64,000 bases of DNA. Source: Lactarius indigo (taxonomy: Eukaryota; Basidiomycota; Agaricomycetes; Russulales; Russulaceae). The notes beneath the pieces were generated by a model. That model did no database searches. It saw nothing but the letters and a program-made list of their open reading frames with translations, and had not been told where the DNA came from. A program made the position numbers and the translations under genes. Within the stretch, counting starts at the first letter, position 1; each line of letters opens with the position of its first letter. The stretch spans positions 186,001 through 250,000 of the forward strand of contig JAFKAC010000077.1 of assembly GCA_025766275.1 (NCBI GenBank). Direction: 5' to 3'. Positions 10,354 to 22,664 of this stretch are shown in pieces.

Positions 10354-13300
10354 TCAGCCGGAGCACATGACGCATGCTTCCTTGTTCTCAAGCGAACACG
10401 CCAACTTCGCCTCCTCCAGCTCCCGCGCCTTCTTGCGTAGCAGCGCAGCCGCAAACTCAGGATCCTTCTCAGCAGCACGCCGCTGCGCTTCGTCAAGCCC
10501 AGCCAATGCATCAGCATGCGAGTCAGCTGGGGTGAGAGGGTACACAGGGGATGTCACTGTTGAAGCACTCGACGGCGCTGATGCAGAGGGGGAGACGACC
10601 GACTCGCCAGGGACCGCAGGAGCGACCGACCCGGCGTTCGCCGTACCTTCGGGTGAGGCCGAAGGGTACGCAGGTGGCGGAGTGGGCGTGGAAGTGGGAA
10701 CGGGATGTACGACCGTCGCTGTCTTGGCAACCGCCGTCCGATCCTCTTGGTCCTGCTGTTCTTTCTGCTGCTTGACTTGCGCAAGCAATGCGTGGTCGAC
10801 CGTGAACTGGATCGCCTGTGCCGCTGGACGCGTGCGGAGGTAGTACATGCCTGTCTTGAGGCCGCGCTTCCAGCCGTAGAAATGCATGCTCGTGAGCTGG
10901 CCGAGTGTGGGCGCCTGCAGGTGCACGTTGAGACTTTGGCTTTGACAGATGAACGCGCCACGGTCCGCCGCAAGGTCCAGAACTTTCTTCTGCGAGACCT
11001 CCCAGACCGTTTTGTAGATGGCTTTGACATCTGCGGGAACCTCGGGGATAGCCTGAACGGACCCGTTGTTTGCGATGATCCTGTTCTTCATGTCGTCGTT
11101 CCAGAGCCCTAGGTCGACAAGCTCACGTAAAAGCCAAGGGCACACGACCTGGAACTCCCCAGCAAGGACGCGCCGGGTGTAGATGTTACTACAAGCGGTG
11201 AGAAACCCCATTTCAATCAAATCTCGTAGAGAAAGAAGCATACCTCGTGTAGGGTTCGAAACACTCGTTGAAACCCAGAATTTGGCTTGTTGACGCAGTA
11301 GGCATGGGAGCAACGAGGAGAGCGTTACGCATCCCATGTTTTGCAACCTTCTCCTTAAGACTGGCCCAGTCCCACAATTCGGTGGGCGTGACATTCCAGA
11401 GATCGTACTGGAGCTGCCCTTGCGACGCGGGACTGCCCTCGTATGTTTCGTACTTGCCTTGCGTTTGCGCCATCTCACAGCTGGCCTCTACTGCAGCGTG
11501 GTAGATAGTCTCGAAGATCTGCTGGTTAAGCAAACGCGCCTCGGGCGAATCAAAAGGCATGCGCAGGACCATGAACGTGTCGGCCAGTCCCTGAACACCG
11601 AGGCCGATCGGACGATGACGCATGTTCGAGCGACGCGCTTCCGGGACGGGGTAGTAGTTGGCATCGATGACGCGATTCAGATTGTACGCGACGACTTTGG
11701 CGACGTCGTGCAATTTTTGGAAGTCATACCGATTGCCTCGGATGAAGGAAGGTAGTGCGATTGAGGCAAGGTTGCATACAGCGGTCTCGTCCTGGTGAGG
11801 AGTATTCCATAATTTCCGTACAGAGATTGGATGACTTGATCGTGCCCAGGTTCTTTTGGTTCGATTTTTCTGCGAGCAGAATGTTAATTATTGTCGATCG
11901 AACTCGACGCGAAGCTTACCGTTGGCGTGGTCTTTGTAACACATGAAGGGTACCACCTGTCTCGATCTGGGCCTCCAAAATTGCATACCAAAGTTTCTGG
12001 GCGGGAATGGTCTTGCGAGCTCGGCCCTCACTCTCATAGCGCTCATACAGCTCCTCAAACTCGGCGCCGTAGGTCTCGTGCAAATTGGGTGCTTCATCCG
12101 GTGAGAAGAGCGACCAATCTCCGTTAGCCTCGACACGCTTCATGCTGTAGCGTAACGTCAGTAAGAACGGAAATAGATATTGTTGTATGCTCACAAGAGG
12201 TTGGGTATCCAAAGCGCATAGAAGAGGTCACGAGCCCTAACCTCCTCTTTGCCGTGATTTTTGCGAAGGTCGATGAACTCGAAGATATCGGCGTGCCATG
12301 GTTCGAGGTATATAGCGAACGCGCCAGGGCGCTTATTTCCACCCTGGTCAACATAGCGAGCTGTGGCATCGAACGCGCGAAGCATGGGCACAATGCCATT
12401 TGAGTAGCCATTGGTGCCCGCAATGTAAGCGCTGATAATTTTCGTCAGCACGTGAGATAAGGAAAGAGATATGACAAACCCAGTTGCACGAATATTGTGG
12501 ATATGGAGACCGATCCCGCCAGCTGATTTGCTAATCATTGCGCATTGCTTAAGGGTGTCATAGATGCCCTCAATGGAATCGTCCTTCATTGCAACCAGGA
12601 AGCACGACGACATTTGTGCGTTCGGCTGTACCAGCACTGAACAGGGTTGGTGACGCGTGCGTGAAGTAACGCTCAGACATCAAATTGTAAGTCTGAAGGA
12701 CCCTTTCGATGTCGGAACCGTGGATGCCGACTGCTACGCGCATGATAAGATGCTGAGGACGCTCAGCTACGCGTCCGTTGATGCGTAATAGGTAGGAACG
12801 CTCGAGCGTTTTGAAGCCAAAGCTGGGGTTGCAGTTAGATGACTCATTCCATTTACCTATTTTAGGGGAGGCGGCTCACAAGTTGTACTGAAAGTCGCGT
12901 TCGTAGATGATGGCAGAGTCTAAGACTTCAGCATTAGCGACCACGACTTCATATGTCTCTTTCGAGATCATGCTGGCAGGTCGCCCAGTTTTGGGGTTTA
13001 CTATGCAAAGGCGCGTCAGAGTTTATAAGTAAGCGTTCCAGGAAGCGCAAACCATAGTTATACAGGTCTCGGACGACATGAGAAAAGTTTTTCTTCGTTT
13101 CTTTGTGAAGGTTGGATACAGCGATGCGGGCGGCGAGGATGGCATAATCGGGATGCTTGGTCGTCAAATACGCGGCTGTCTCGGCAGCGAGGTTCTACGA
13201 GATGCGGTCGGTCAGCACACTGGAATACTATTGGAAAGAGGTGGCTGTATTCGCACATCAAGCTCGGTGGTAGTGACGCCTTGATACACGCCCTGGACAA

Positions 13301-13643
13301 CTTTCTGAGCAACCCTGTCCGAGAATCAGCAACATAGAAGTATCAAACTAAGCAACGTACTCAATAGGGTTCACATAATTCGTGTCTAGGCCATAGCAAA
13401 GTTTGTTGATGCGGGCAGTGATCTACCCATTGTGAATAGGGGCATCGACGCGTCGCGTAATCGACATACCTTATCAAACTGAACGCGTTCCTTACGCCTA
13501 GTAGCGCACAAATGTGAGCCAACGATTAGTGACATGAGAGCATCACAGACCCATCTACGCGAGGCGGAACATCGATGAGAACACGTGTTGGAGCAGTAAT
13601 GTCGAAAATAAGACTCACCTCGTTTGTATACAAAAGTAGCCAT
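10354..13643 (-). CDS. RNR1: Ribonucleoside-diphosphate reductase large subunit
   Basis: Catalytic subunit of class I ribonucleotide reductase, reducing NDPs to dNDPs in the cytosol with the small subunit. About eleven exons run from MATFVYKR (13643) to a stop at 10354. Recognised blocks: [126 protein letters not shown] (catalytic Asn-Cys-Glu), [14 protein letters not shown] and [20 protein letters not shown]. The last residues [15 protein letters not shown] carry the redox-active Cys pair. A Pro/Ser/Ala-rich linker precedes this tail. Three places need one base skipped to stay in frame: about 12625 (just before QMSSCF), 11950 (before the [10 protein letters not shown] block) and 11791 (before [10 protein letters not shown]). 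These are assembly errors or an inactivated copy. Confidence 0.9.
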
Positions 13644-14203
13644 GAATGTGAAAGGTAGTTGGAACTAGGGGACACAGAATGATGGGCTAATACGTCTGAG
13701 TAGTGGATAGCCAAGCTAGTCAAGGTGAAGGTCAAGGGAAGAGTCAAGGGAAGAGACGCGACCTGCCAAAGTGTAATTATACCGCGCATTACCAAGCGCC
13801 AAGCATGTTTTCGTGTGTTTGTCACCTTCAACGTACCACCGTTGCTCATATATGGTGAAACAAAACGCTGATCGAAGCCTGCAAAACCTCAGTTCTATGC
13901 CACACCTATAGTACTGAATTTTTTATTAGAGAAAAAAGGTGGGGTAACATAACGCGGCGAGGACTATGGACGAAACTCGAGGGTTAGGGTTTACGCGTCA
14001 ACAAGATCACGTTCGCGTTCTTTGCCAATATTGACGTGTCCTTGCCACTCTCGGTCCTGTCTGTGATTGTGCCTCGCACGCTTCGGGTTACACAGTCACT
14101 GGCAGGAGCTACTTACATACGGAACGATTGATAGTGTACAGACAGTGTAGATATAGTACTAAAGAACGACTAGACAGCAGGAGTGTGTCCCCGAGCTCAC
14201 CCC
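13644..14203. other. Intergenic, promoter side of RNR1
   Basis: The 5' flank of RNR1 and 3' flank of the BTB gene. No coding exon or clear regulatory element recognised. Confidence 0.5.
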
Positions 14204-15559
14204 TCACTCCACATCTGAGAATAAATCTGGCAGCGCATCCTGAGCCTCTTTCAGCTTCTCGTTGATCGCACGTCGCGCCAGCATGCGGCAATCGTGATGC
14301 ATATATGTCGCGCTCCCCCACTTGTCGAACTCCTTCAGCACGGCGCGAAGGCGGCCAAGCACGTCCGCCAACCCAAGCGCAAGCACCGTCTCGCTCTTCG
14401 TTTTCTCGCGCCAGAATTCTTGCCATGACTGTACACATCCGCTCTTGTGCCAATTCACGCCACACGACTGCGCAGTGATCGAAGTTCGGAGGCGCTTTGC
14501 GCAGCTCCTCCCATGCCATCGTTAGGCGGTGGTATCCCGACAATAAGCGCATCTTCTGCGGGACAGACACCACGAGCCGCCCATCCGAATCGATCTCACC
14601 TTCGCTAGGTCCAGACCCCGGGCGCCGTACGATGACAACGGCCCTCTGCATCACCTCTAGGTATGCCTGCCCCACGTAAGACGCGTAGATCGAGTTCATC
14701 GGCGAGTGTCATTGCCATGTAGGCGCTTTGTGGCGAAGAGCTCATAAGCTTGCGTAAGGACTCGACCATCGTATTGAGTAGCCGCTCGTGTTGGCACATC
14801 TGTGCGAGCCGCACGAGCGCAACAATCTGCTCATTGTTTGTGACCTGCGACTGGAGCGTGTATGTCGGTGTCGGTGAGGTAGGTGTGACACCAAGGCCAA
14901 CTAAGGGGAACGGAGAAGAGGGAGATCCCTTTCGGGTCACAGTATCCACGATGACGTCCAACGCCCACGTTTCGACTGACCTGAACGAGTACTTGTTCGA
15001 GATGCTGGCAATGTCGATGAGACGCGTGAGATTGGAAAGGCTAGAATGAACCTGGAGGAGTTCATGTGGCCTACGCTCGCACCAGTGAGGATAGAATGCG
15101 ATGGCAAGGCACAACGACCCACAAGGCATATAGCGCCCATAAAAAGTTGCGGAACTGAGAGACGGTATCCCCACCGAGGACGACTGGGTTGTCGTCTGAC
15201 TGTCCTTCGGCTGGCTTGTCTCCCCGCGGTAATGAGAACATGGAACTAAAAGAGGATGAATCTTTCGAAAGAGTTGTTCTGTGCACCTGCAAGATGGCAT
15301 AAGACTAGACGAGCGATAATTGTTACGGACTCACATTAAACAGCGTGTTTTCCACCAGAATAATGCAACTTCCGTCGGAAAGATAGTAATCCTCGTCGCG
15401 GACAATTTCCGGAGGATGGGTTGGGAGGGTTTTCATGTTGGTTTCTTCCCTTTCGAAAAGGTTGCGGGATCGTTTCCGTGGTGGCGAATGGAGAAGCTGG
15501 GCTTTAGCGACCTCTTCGTCGTCCGGTGGGATGAACAGAGGGGTGTCTAACTCTGTCAT
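14204..15559 (-). CDS. BTB/POZ domain protein, basidiomycete-expanded family
   Basis: Three exons: 15559-15335, 15286-15123 and 15040-14204, with introns of 48 and 82 bp. A short basic, acidic N-terminus (PPRKRSRN) precedes the BTB fold: DEDYYLSDGSCIILVENTLF, then VHRTTLSKDSSSFSSMFSLP, SDDNPVVLGGDTVSQFRNFL and LWALYA. A helical region follows (LIDIASISNKYSFRSVETWA) and a C-terminal part with a Cys/His/Trp-rich segment (NWHKSGCVQSWQEFW). The family is greatly expanded in mushrooms; BTB domains mediate dimerisation and sometimes Cullin-3 binding, but this member's function is unknown. Frame breaks at about 14671 (a run of four C) and 14470 are each fixed by one base fewer. It shares a 152-bp intergenic region with divergent KRE33. 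Confidence 0.82.
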
Positions 15560-15711
15560 TTACGGTCAGAGCGATGGGCGATGATTCGCGCAGCTGGCGA
15601 GGTATATATGCTGCTGCGAGCCGGAATGGCACGTGGTGGTCTATTCCCGAGCCTTGTCTCGCCAGTCTCGCTTTTTTTCTACGGCAACACCATACACTAT
15701 ACTCTGCATGC
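15560..15711. promoter_or_regulatory. Shared divergent promoter of BTB gene and KRE33
   Basis: Only 152 bp separate the two predicted start codons, so the transcripts or 5' UTRs must start within or overlap this stretch. A TATA-like GTATATATG lies at about 15601-15609. The position is inferred from the two gene models. Confidence 0.4.
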
Positions 15712-18700
15712 ATGCGGAAGCAACTTGACCAGCGCATACAATTCCTTATCGACAACAATGTCAAGAAAAACCATCGCTCCTTTCATAGTCCTCGTTGGAG
15801 ACAAGGGGAGAAATCAAGTGGTCAATCTTCATTTCTTGCTCTCGCAGGCACGTAATTTCTGCACGCCCCTCGGTGCTTTGGTGTTACAAGAAGGAGCTCG
15901 GATTCACGAGGTGAGTCGTTCCCGTTCCCAAGACGATTATTAGCCATTATCCTAACCTTACGCTTCAGTCACCGAAAGAAACGCGAAGCCAAAATCAAGA
16001 GAGATGTAAAACGTGGTATCAGGGAAGCAAATGAACACGACCCCTTTGAGATCTTCATCACGGTCACCGACATCCGCTACACGTGTGTACCATTTATTCA
16101 GATTGTATCCGAGTCCTATGGTATTCACAGAATGTAGCTACTACAAGGAGTCCGAGAAGATTCTCGGTAATACATTCGGGATGCTGGTGTTACAAGACTT
16201 CGAGGCGATCACGCCGAACCTACTTGCACGGACAATCGAGACCGTAGAGGGCGGCGGGCTCGTTGTGCTATTGCTGAAAACGATGACCTCCTTGAAGCAA
16301 CTGTACACCATGACTATGGTGAGGGCTGAATTAGTGACGCTTCCACTAAATGCTTACACTGAGCAGGACGCACATGCCCGCTATCGGACGTCATCCCACT
16401 ACGATGTCACTGCCCGCTTCAATGAACGCTTCATCCTATCCTTGGGTTCATGCGACGACTGCCTCGTTCTTGACGATGAACTGAACGTTCTTCCCATATC
16501 TCGCGGAAAGGACATCACTGCCATTGAAGAGGAACGCGGCAAGGGCAAGGAGCCGTCCCAGCTAAAGGAACTCCAGGAGACTCTTGCAGATACAAAGCCA
16601 GTCAGCGACCTTATTAAGTTAGCCAAGACGGTAGACCAAGCACAAGCGATCCTCACCTTTGTTGATGCGATTGCGGAGAAAACCCTCAGCTCAACCGTGA
16701 CGCTGACTGCGGGCCGTGGCCGTGGAAAATCCGCCGCTTTGGGATTGGCTATTGCAGCGGCCCTCGCGCATGGCTATTCCAACATTTTTGTCACCAGTCC
16801 TAGCCCAGAAAACCTGAAGACCCTTTTCGAGTTCGTCTTCAAGGGCATGGACGCACTGGGCTACGAGGAACACCTTGATTACGACATTTCACAGAGCACA
16901 AACCCTGACTTTAACAAGGCAATCGTTCGTGTCAATGTCTTCCGGCAGCACCGACAGACCATCCAGGTACTCTCTTTCAAGAATAAGCGATTCATGGCTT
17001 TATTCATCATTTTTTCGCAGTACATTCAACCGCAAGATGCTCACGTTCTTGGACAAGCCGAGCTTGTAATCATCGATGAGGCAGCTGCCATCCCCCTTCC
17101 CCTTGTCCGAAACCTCATCGGGCCCTACCTCGTTTTCCTTGCGTCTACAATCAACGGGTACGAAGGTACCGGACGCTCTCTCTCTCTCAAATTGATTCAA
17201 CAACTACGCGAGTCAACTCGACCGTCGCTCTCGAAAGACGTTAAGGAGGACGCAGCCTCCGGCTCGTCAACAAAACGGCCCTCGCACGTCGCGCCACCAA
17301 AACTTCGGAATCTGCGCGAAGTCAAGCTCGATACCCCAATCCGCTACGGCACTGGGGATGGGATCGAGCGCTGGCTCAACACGCTTCTCTGCCTCGACGC
17401 GACGATCTCTCCGGGCAGCGCGCTGCACGGAACACCCCACCCATCGAAATGCGAGCTCTTCTATGTTTCGCGAGACACCCTCTTCTCCTATCATCCCGCG
17501 AGTGAGGCGTTCCTACAGCGCATGATGGCGCTGTACGTCGCGTCGCACTACAAGAATCAGCCGAATGACCTCCAGTTGATGTCCGATGCACCAGCGCACC
17601 ACTTGTTCGTGCTCCTCCCACCGATCGCGGACGACGAGTCACACCTGCCCTGAACCTCTTGTAGTAGTTCAGGTCGCGCTGGAAGGAAACATCAGTAAGC
17701 AGGCGATATTGGAGGGGTTACAGCGCGGGCTCCGTGCCGGGGGTGATCTCATACCGTGGTTGGTCGCTCAGCAGTTCCAAGAAGGCAAGTTTGCCATGAT
17801 GAGTGGCGCGCGGGTCGTGCGGATTGCTACTCACCCGGATTATTCTAATGTGCGGACCCTTTGGACTGCGATATGGTCGTGAGGTGCTGACGTCCGGATC
17901 AAGATGGGATACGGCGCGCGGGCGCTCCAGGCTTTGAACGCGTATTATTCTGGCGAATATTTCAACCTTGATGAGTCTGCCAAACCGGAAGGTCTCTTAC
18001 CCCGATGCCGCAGCGATAGACGACGTGCGTTGAAAAGTACTTCCACTACCTCCCACGGAAGCTTATTGTCAATCAGTCTACTACCCTTCTTAGTCGACCA
18101 CCCTACAATCCGATCAGCTAGTGCGATGCCGCCTCTTTTGCAGCGTCTTACAGAGCGCAAACCTGAGAATCTTGACTACCTCGGAGTGTCATATGGACTC
18201 ACGTCGCAACTACTTCGGTTCGCCCTGTTGGTGTTTTTGTCTCGACATTCTCTCTTATCATTTACAGGTTCTGGAAGCGTGCGGGCTACGTGCCATTATA
18301 CATCCGCCAGACCCAGAGCGATCTTACTGGAGAACACACTATAGTCATGGTACGTGGACTCCAATCGTCAGCGAACGAAGAGCTAGGATGGCTAGGGGAG
18401 TTTTCAAAAGGTGAGTCCGCGCCGAGTTAGTCTGCGCTTGGCGAATAAACACGACATTTGCACTTTCTCTCTTCTATAGACTTCCGGAGGCGTTTCCTTA
18501 CCCTTCTGTCATTTAAATTTCGAGAGTTTAGCAGCGTGATGGGACTTAGTGTCCTCGAGGCTGCTAATACTGGTGTCAAGTATCTCGACTCTGATAAGAT
18601 GCCAGGTTGGATCTACTTACCTTATTGAGTTATCATTTTCTTACACCCCTTCTCTAGCCCCAACTCCCGAAGAGCTTTCGTTCTTACTTACACCATTCGA

Positions 18701-19523
18701 CCTTAAGCGCCTTGACTCGTACGCTCAGAACTCTCTCGACTACCACGTCATCCTTGACTTGCTACCAACTGTGGCCTTGCTCTACTTTGAGAAACGGCTT
18801 GGAAATGAAGTGCGTCTTAGTGTGATACAGAGCAGCATACTGCTTGGGATGGGACTGCAACGGAAAAGTGTCGAAGAAGTCGAGGTGCGCGGTCGCTTTA
18901 CCTATCCCTTTCACCCGACATCCACTCATACGCCCACGCTCGCAGGCGGAACTTCAGTTGCCCGTTTCCCAGGCGCTTGCTCTATTCGTGAAGCTTATTC
19001 GAAAGATCTCCGGAAAGTTACGAGACATTCAAAAGGCTGCGATCAGCTCTACTATTCGAGCCCCAGCTCCGGCAGCGCAAGTGCACCAGGATCCGGACAC
19101 CAGGATTTCTCTAGTTGCGGACGCAGAGCGTGGGCTGAAAAATATGGAGGCGGAGCTCGACGCTGCAGGCGACGAGGCTACTACTACACTCCGCGAAAAG
19201 CAACGTGCTATGATTGATGCTCTCGACCTCTCGCAGTGAGTACTGTCTTTCTCTCTTCTTGGCTCGCTACAACCGACATCGTATACCAGCTCACCCACCT
19301 CCTAACTGCTCCTAGGTACGCTATTGATGATGCGTCAGCGGACTGGTCCGTTGCTGAAGCACAAGTGCGCAATACGCTTACCGGAGACGGGCGGGGCAAG
19401 TCGACGGTCGTTAGCGTTAAGGCCACAGGTGCTGCGGGGCAGAAGCGCAAATTAGTTGACGCCACGCCAGTTGCGGAGGTTAAAAATAAAAAGAACCGTA
19501 GGAGTCTTTCGAAAAAACGATGA
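15712..19523 (+). CDS. KRE33: RNA cytidine acetyltransferase (NAT10/Kre33)
   Basis: ATP-dependent enzyme making N4-acetylcytidine in 18S rRNA and tRNAs; nucleolar and needed for small-subunit assembly in relatives. About twelve exons: 15712-15910, 15969-16082, 16138-16318, 16367-16966, 17021-17849, 17904-18028, 18094-18217, 18268-18410, 18480-18605, 18658-18884, 18946-19235 and 19316-19523. The start MRKQLDQRI matches the family. Blocks: KILGNTFGMLVLQDFEA, ARTIETVEGGG, RFILSLGSC, the P-loop GRGRGKSAALGLAI, VIIDEAAAIPLP, FLASTINGYEGTGRSLSLKL, the acetyltransferase region RIATHPDYSNMGYGARALQ, the tRNA-binding part MPPLLQRL and WKRAGYVPLYIRQTQSDLTG, and a lysine-rich tail. Four single extra bases break the frame (about 15783, 15858, 17650, 17992), each in a short homopolymer. 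Expected length is about 1,040 aa. Confidence 0.93.
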
Positions 19524-19749
19524 AAAAGAGTCGAAGGCCACAATCAAACCCGGTGGTGACGCAGTGATGGGCCACTCTCTGTCGGTCTTTGTCGCGGACT
19601 CCTTACATCAGCACGGAGAGCAAGCTCAGCTTACAAAGCAAAGACTGCCTTCCGCCAGGGATGGCTTTATCCTGTTATGCTACTGCATCGATAGCTGGTA
19701 ACAAGATTTGATTCCTCCTCCCACTAAGACGTAGTACCGAGACAGGACA

Positions 19750-20300
19750 AGTATGTGGGCCGGGACCGCCGAATGCAAGTATGGTCACATACATCTCAGT
19801 TCGCCTCTTGTTCGCCTCCTGACATCGCTTGCGTCGCCGGGCTCCATCCTCAGCGCCAGTAGCAATCCCTAACGCCCCATAGAACAGTGCGACCCACCGA
19901 CAATACCTTGCTATGCACGAACGGCAGGGTGTACGTGAGAACGTCAGGGATCATTGCTGTGAGGGCGCCTGTGTAGTAGGGGTCAGGAAAATAAGTCGGA
20001 GGACAGAGCAGCCAGATGTAGTCGGAAGACGGAAATGTTAAATCGGTCTGCTACTACCTCACGACACGACCAATGGCCGACACTGAGTTAGCGAGGAAGA
20101 CAAGGTAAAAGGTTGATTCCTGTGAGGTCTTAAGACCGCTTCCGTTGATGAGAGCGTCGCATTCAGATGATATCTTGGAGGATGTCATAGTAGAAACATG
20201 GTAGAAAGGAATCTGCCCCTACCCGTGCACCCGCATTAGGCTAGAGATGGAGCACAAGGATATGCCTGCCTGCAATTGTGCGAGTCGCCTTAGACTGGGG
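19750..20300 (-). pseudogene. Possible relic of an MFS monocarboxylate-type transporter
   Basis: On the minus strand near 20050-20140 the sequence reads STFYLVFLANSVSAIGR, which resembles the eighth-helix region of fungal monocarboxylate-type facilitators. Nearby frames are broken and no complete helices were assembled. Treat as a fragment at most. Confidence 0.3.
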
Positions 20301-21879
20301 CAAAATTCTTCATTCTCGTAACTGAGTATTTCGGGCGAAAATGCCCTTACCCGGTTTGATATGGGAAGGCGAAGGCTAGTACCAATACTATTGTCACTTG
20401 AACCTGAGGGATAGAATAAGCATAAAGGTGAGATTTAGAGCCAATCGCCCAGAAAAGTGGCGTGCAAGTTGCAAAATATAACATAAACAACGAACAACGT
20501 TCTGCCTGACCTAGTATGTGCGGTGATCTCGACTTCAACGGCCGGCTTCTTTTCACTTTAATATCGTGGATACGGTTGCTTTGAAATGGCTAAATTATAA
20601 GGCCCATGTTGCAACCTTCATGAAATGGCGTGGTGAGGCGAGGCGAAATGAGAGGCGTTTCATAATACTGTATTCGGACCAGCAGCCGACGAAACAAGTA
20701 TTCCTTGGCTCGTGTGTCTGTGGCTCCGAGTGTGGGTTCAGTGAAACAAAGGGGAATGGAAGTGTCAATTGTGAGGTCCCCTAGTACAGTAATGGGCAGC
20801 ATCGTGAATGGGTGGTGGCCCAGTGCCTAGAAGCAGCGTATGTCCATTTCGGGCGCAATGGGAAAGGACACGTGATATGTGAACACAAGGCATTTCCGAG
20901 TTCCGAGTTCGGTTACGCTACCTGCACTCAGGCTGGCGGTTACCCTGCGGACCTCTGTGACCTTCAGCCTGCCTCCCTAACTTAGCCTTGTGTTTCCGGC
21001 GGCTTTTCGGCGTGCCGCTATCGGAGCGCTGGGGCTATGTGGCGTAAGGCGCAGTAAGCATACCTTATTCTGAATGGTACCCCTCTCTGAAGGCGAAATG
21101 GCCAAGGGAGCAATATAGGAACATGCACTCCGAGAAAACGTGTGCGCGTTATGCGTATGCATGTCGTCGACCCAAGGATGACAACAGAAAGTGGCGTGTA
21201 GTGGCCAGACCGTATCTCCTTCAGCCTATGCGATCCCCTGGTGATCGGTGGTCTCGGCCCTCCAAGTCCCACGATTGACCGGAGGCAAGCAAGACCAGAA
21301 TGTAGCGATGGGTAAGGAGCACGCTAACTATTTACCCGTACCAGAGGATGTATGTACGATGCTTTCGACTGTAAGCGGTCCGATCCCTGATTGAAATCAC
21401 GTATGCGTTAGACTAAGTCTCGTACAGTGCGACATGCTTTGCAGCACCACAGGACTAGGATTGAAGATGGTCAGTTTGAAGAAATATAGGGTCCTGGTTT
21501 AGTCCATGGAGTTATTCACGGGCGACTCAATGAGGGAGTACCAGCACACGGTGACGTGGCAGAATGAACGCAGCACTCCGAACCGAGTCAACCAACCCCG
21601 ATACCTAGACTTCCTCCCAGAGTCGCATGATCGAGGGAACGATACGGAGGATATCAAAATTTGATGTCCTGGCAGTGCGTGGGGAAGAATGAGTGGTGCC
21701 ATATGGTCACGGTTCCGTGTTCCGTCCACGTAGATGAATACCTGGGCTCTGGATCGAGAAGTACTCCCTCGAGTAGCTTGAGAACGAGATTTGATCCCTG
21801 TTCGGGTGGTCTAACTCTTTAGGTGCGTAACTCCACCGCCGATTCACCAAACGGGATAAAAACACCTAAGCACCTGTGG
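20301..21879. other. Intergenic, nothing recognised
   Basis: Only short ORFs on both strands without motifs or plausible splicing. No repeats with other parts of the window were noticed. Confidence 0.5.
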
Positions 21880-22614
21880 CCCCATGTACTCACCTTCCAT
21901 TCGTTCAAGGACGAATCGTGGGTTTCGTTATCGAATCTGTCCCATGTCTCCATTCCGCAATTTTCCGAAAGCCTGGGTCTTATCGCTGATGTTATTCTGG
22001 TGCATGGCTCAGTATCTGAATGATCTAAAAGCGGTATCCGGAGTTGCTCTGTACCATGCACACAATTCGAGTGTCAGATGTCGGTTCACCCGTTTGACCT
22101 GATGGCCTAGCTGGTGGAGAATCTATTGTTGTCTTAATTGCGAATGGTTCGAGAAATAGAAGAGGATCTTTGTGGAAACGATGGAGACCGCGTGGGCATG
22201 CCGGAGCTTCGATGATACAGCGACCTCTAAGGGCCGGGGGCACCCAAGAGGCTCTGGTCTTTCCTGGGTTTCTTTCAACATGTATTGGCTGGGCAACGCA
22301 GCAACTTGAATGAGGGTATGGACATTACTTCTATGAGCTCACTTTTTTTTTACCTTTCACGGGTCCAAACACCGCGGGAGTAGAAGCTGATAGTGGCGGT
22401 GCCAACCTTTTCTGGCGACTGGGAAGCTGACAGGTCTGCCGTCATACTTGGAGTTGGAAGTGGATCCACGGCGTGGCCATGGGTCCATTGTGAAAGCGCC
22501 TGTTCATATTCAATATGGGTGCGATAATCCATACCTCACGGAGAAGTGACTGACTGCGGTTCTACCGTCTTTCTCATGCTTTCTGGACGTGATAGTTACC
22601 TTCGTCCATTTTCG

Positions 22615-22623
22615 TATATATAG
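22615..22623 (+). promoter_or_regulatory. TATA box of protease copy B
   Basis: TATATATAG lies 42 bp upstream of the copy B start codon. The equivalent site upstream of copy A (near 7575) reads GCCGCATAG and has no TATA box. Confidence 0.55.
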
Positions 22624-22664
22624 CTCTGCGCCTTCCCCCTTTCTCTCCACCATATCTAAACAGC

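Noticed and set aside
10367..11112. Plus-strand ORFs of 158 and 135 codons
   Set aside because: Antisense to RNR1 coding exons.
17993..18093. Fifth frame break in KRE33
   Set aside because: Using the donor at 18029 and the acceptor ending at 18093 keeps the frame without any further change.
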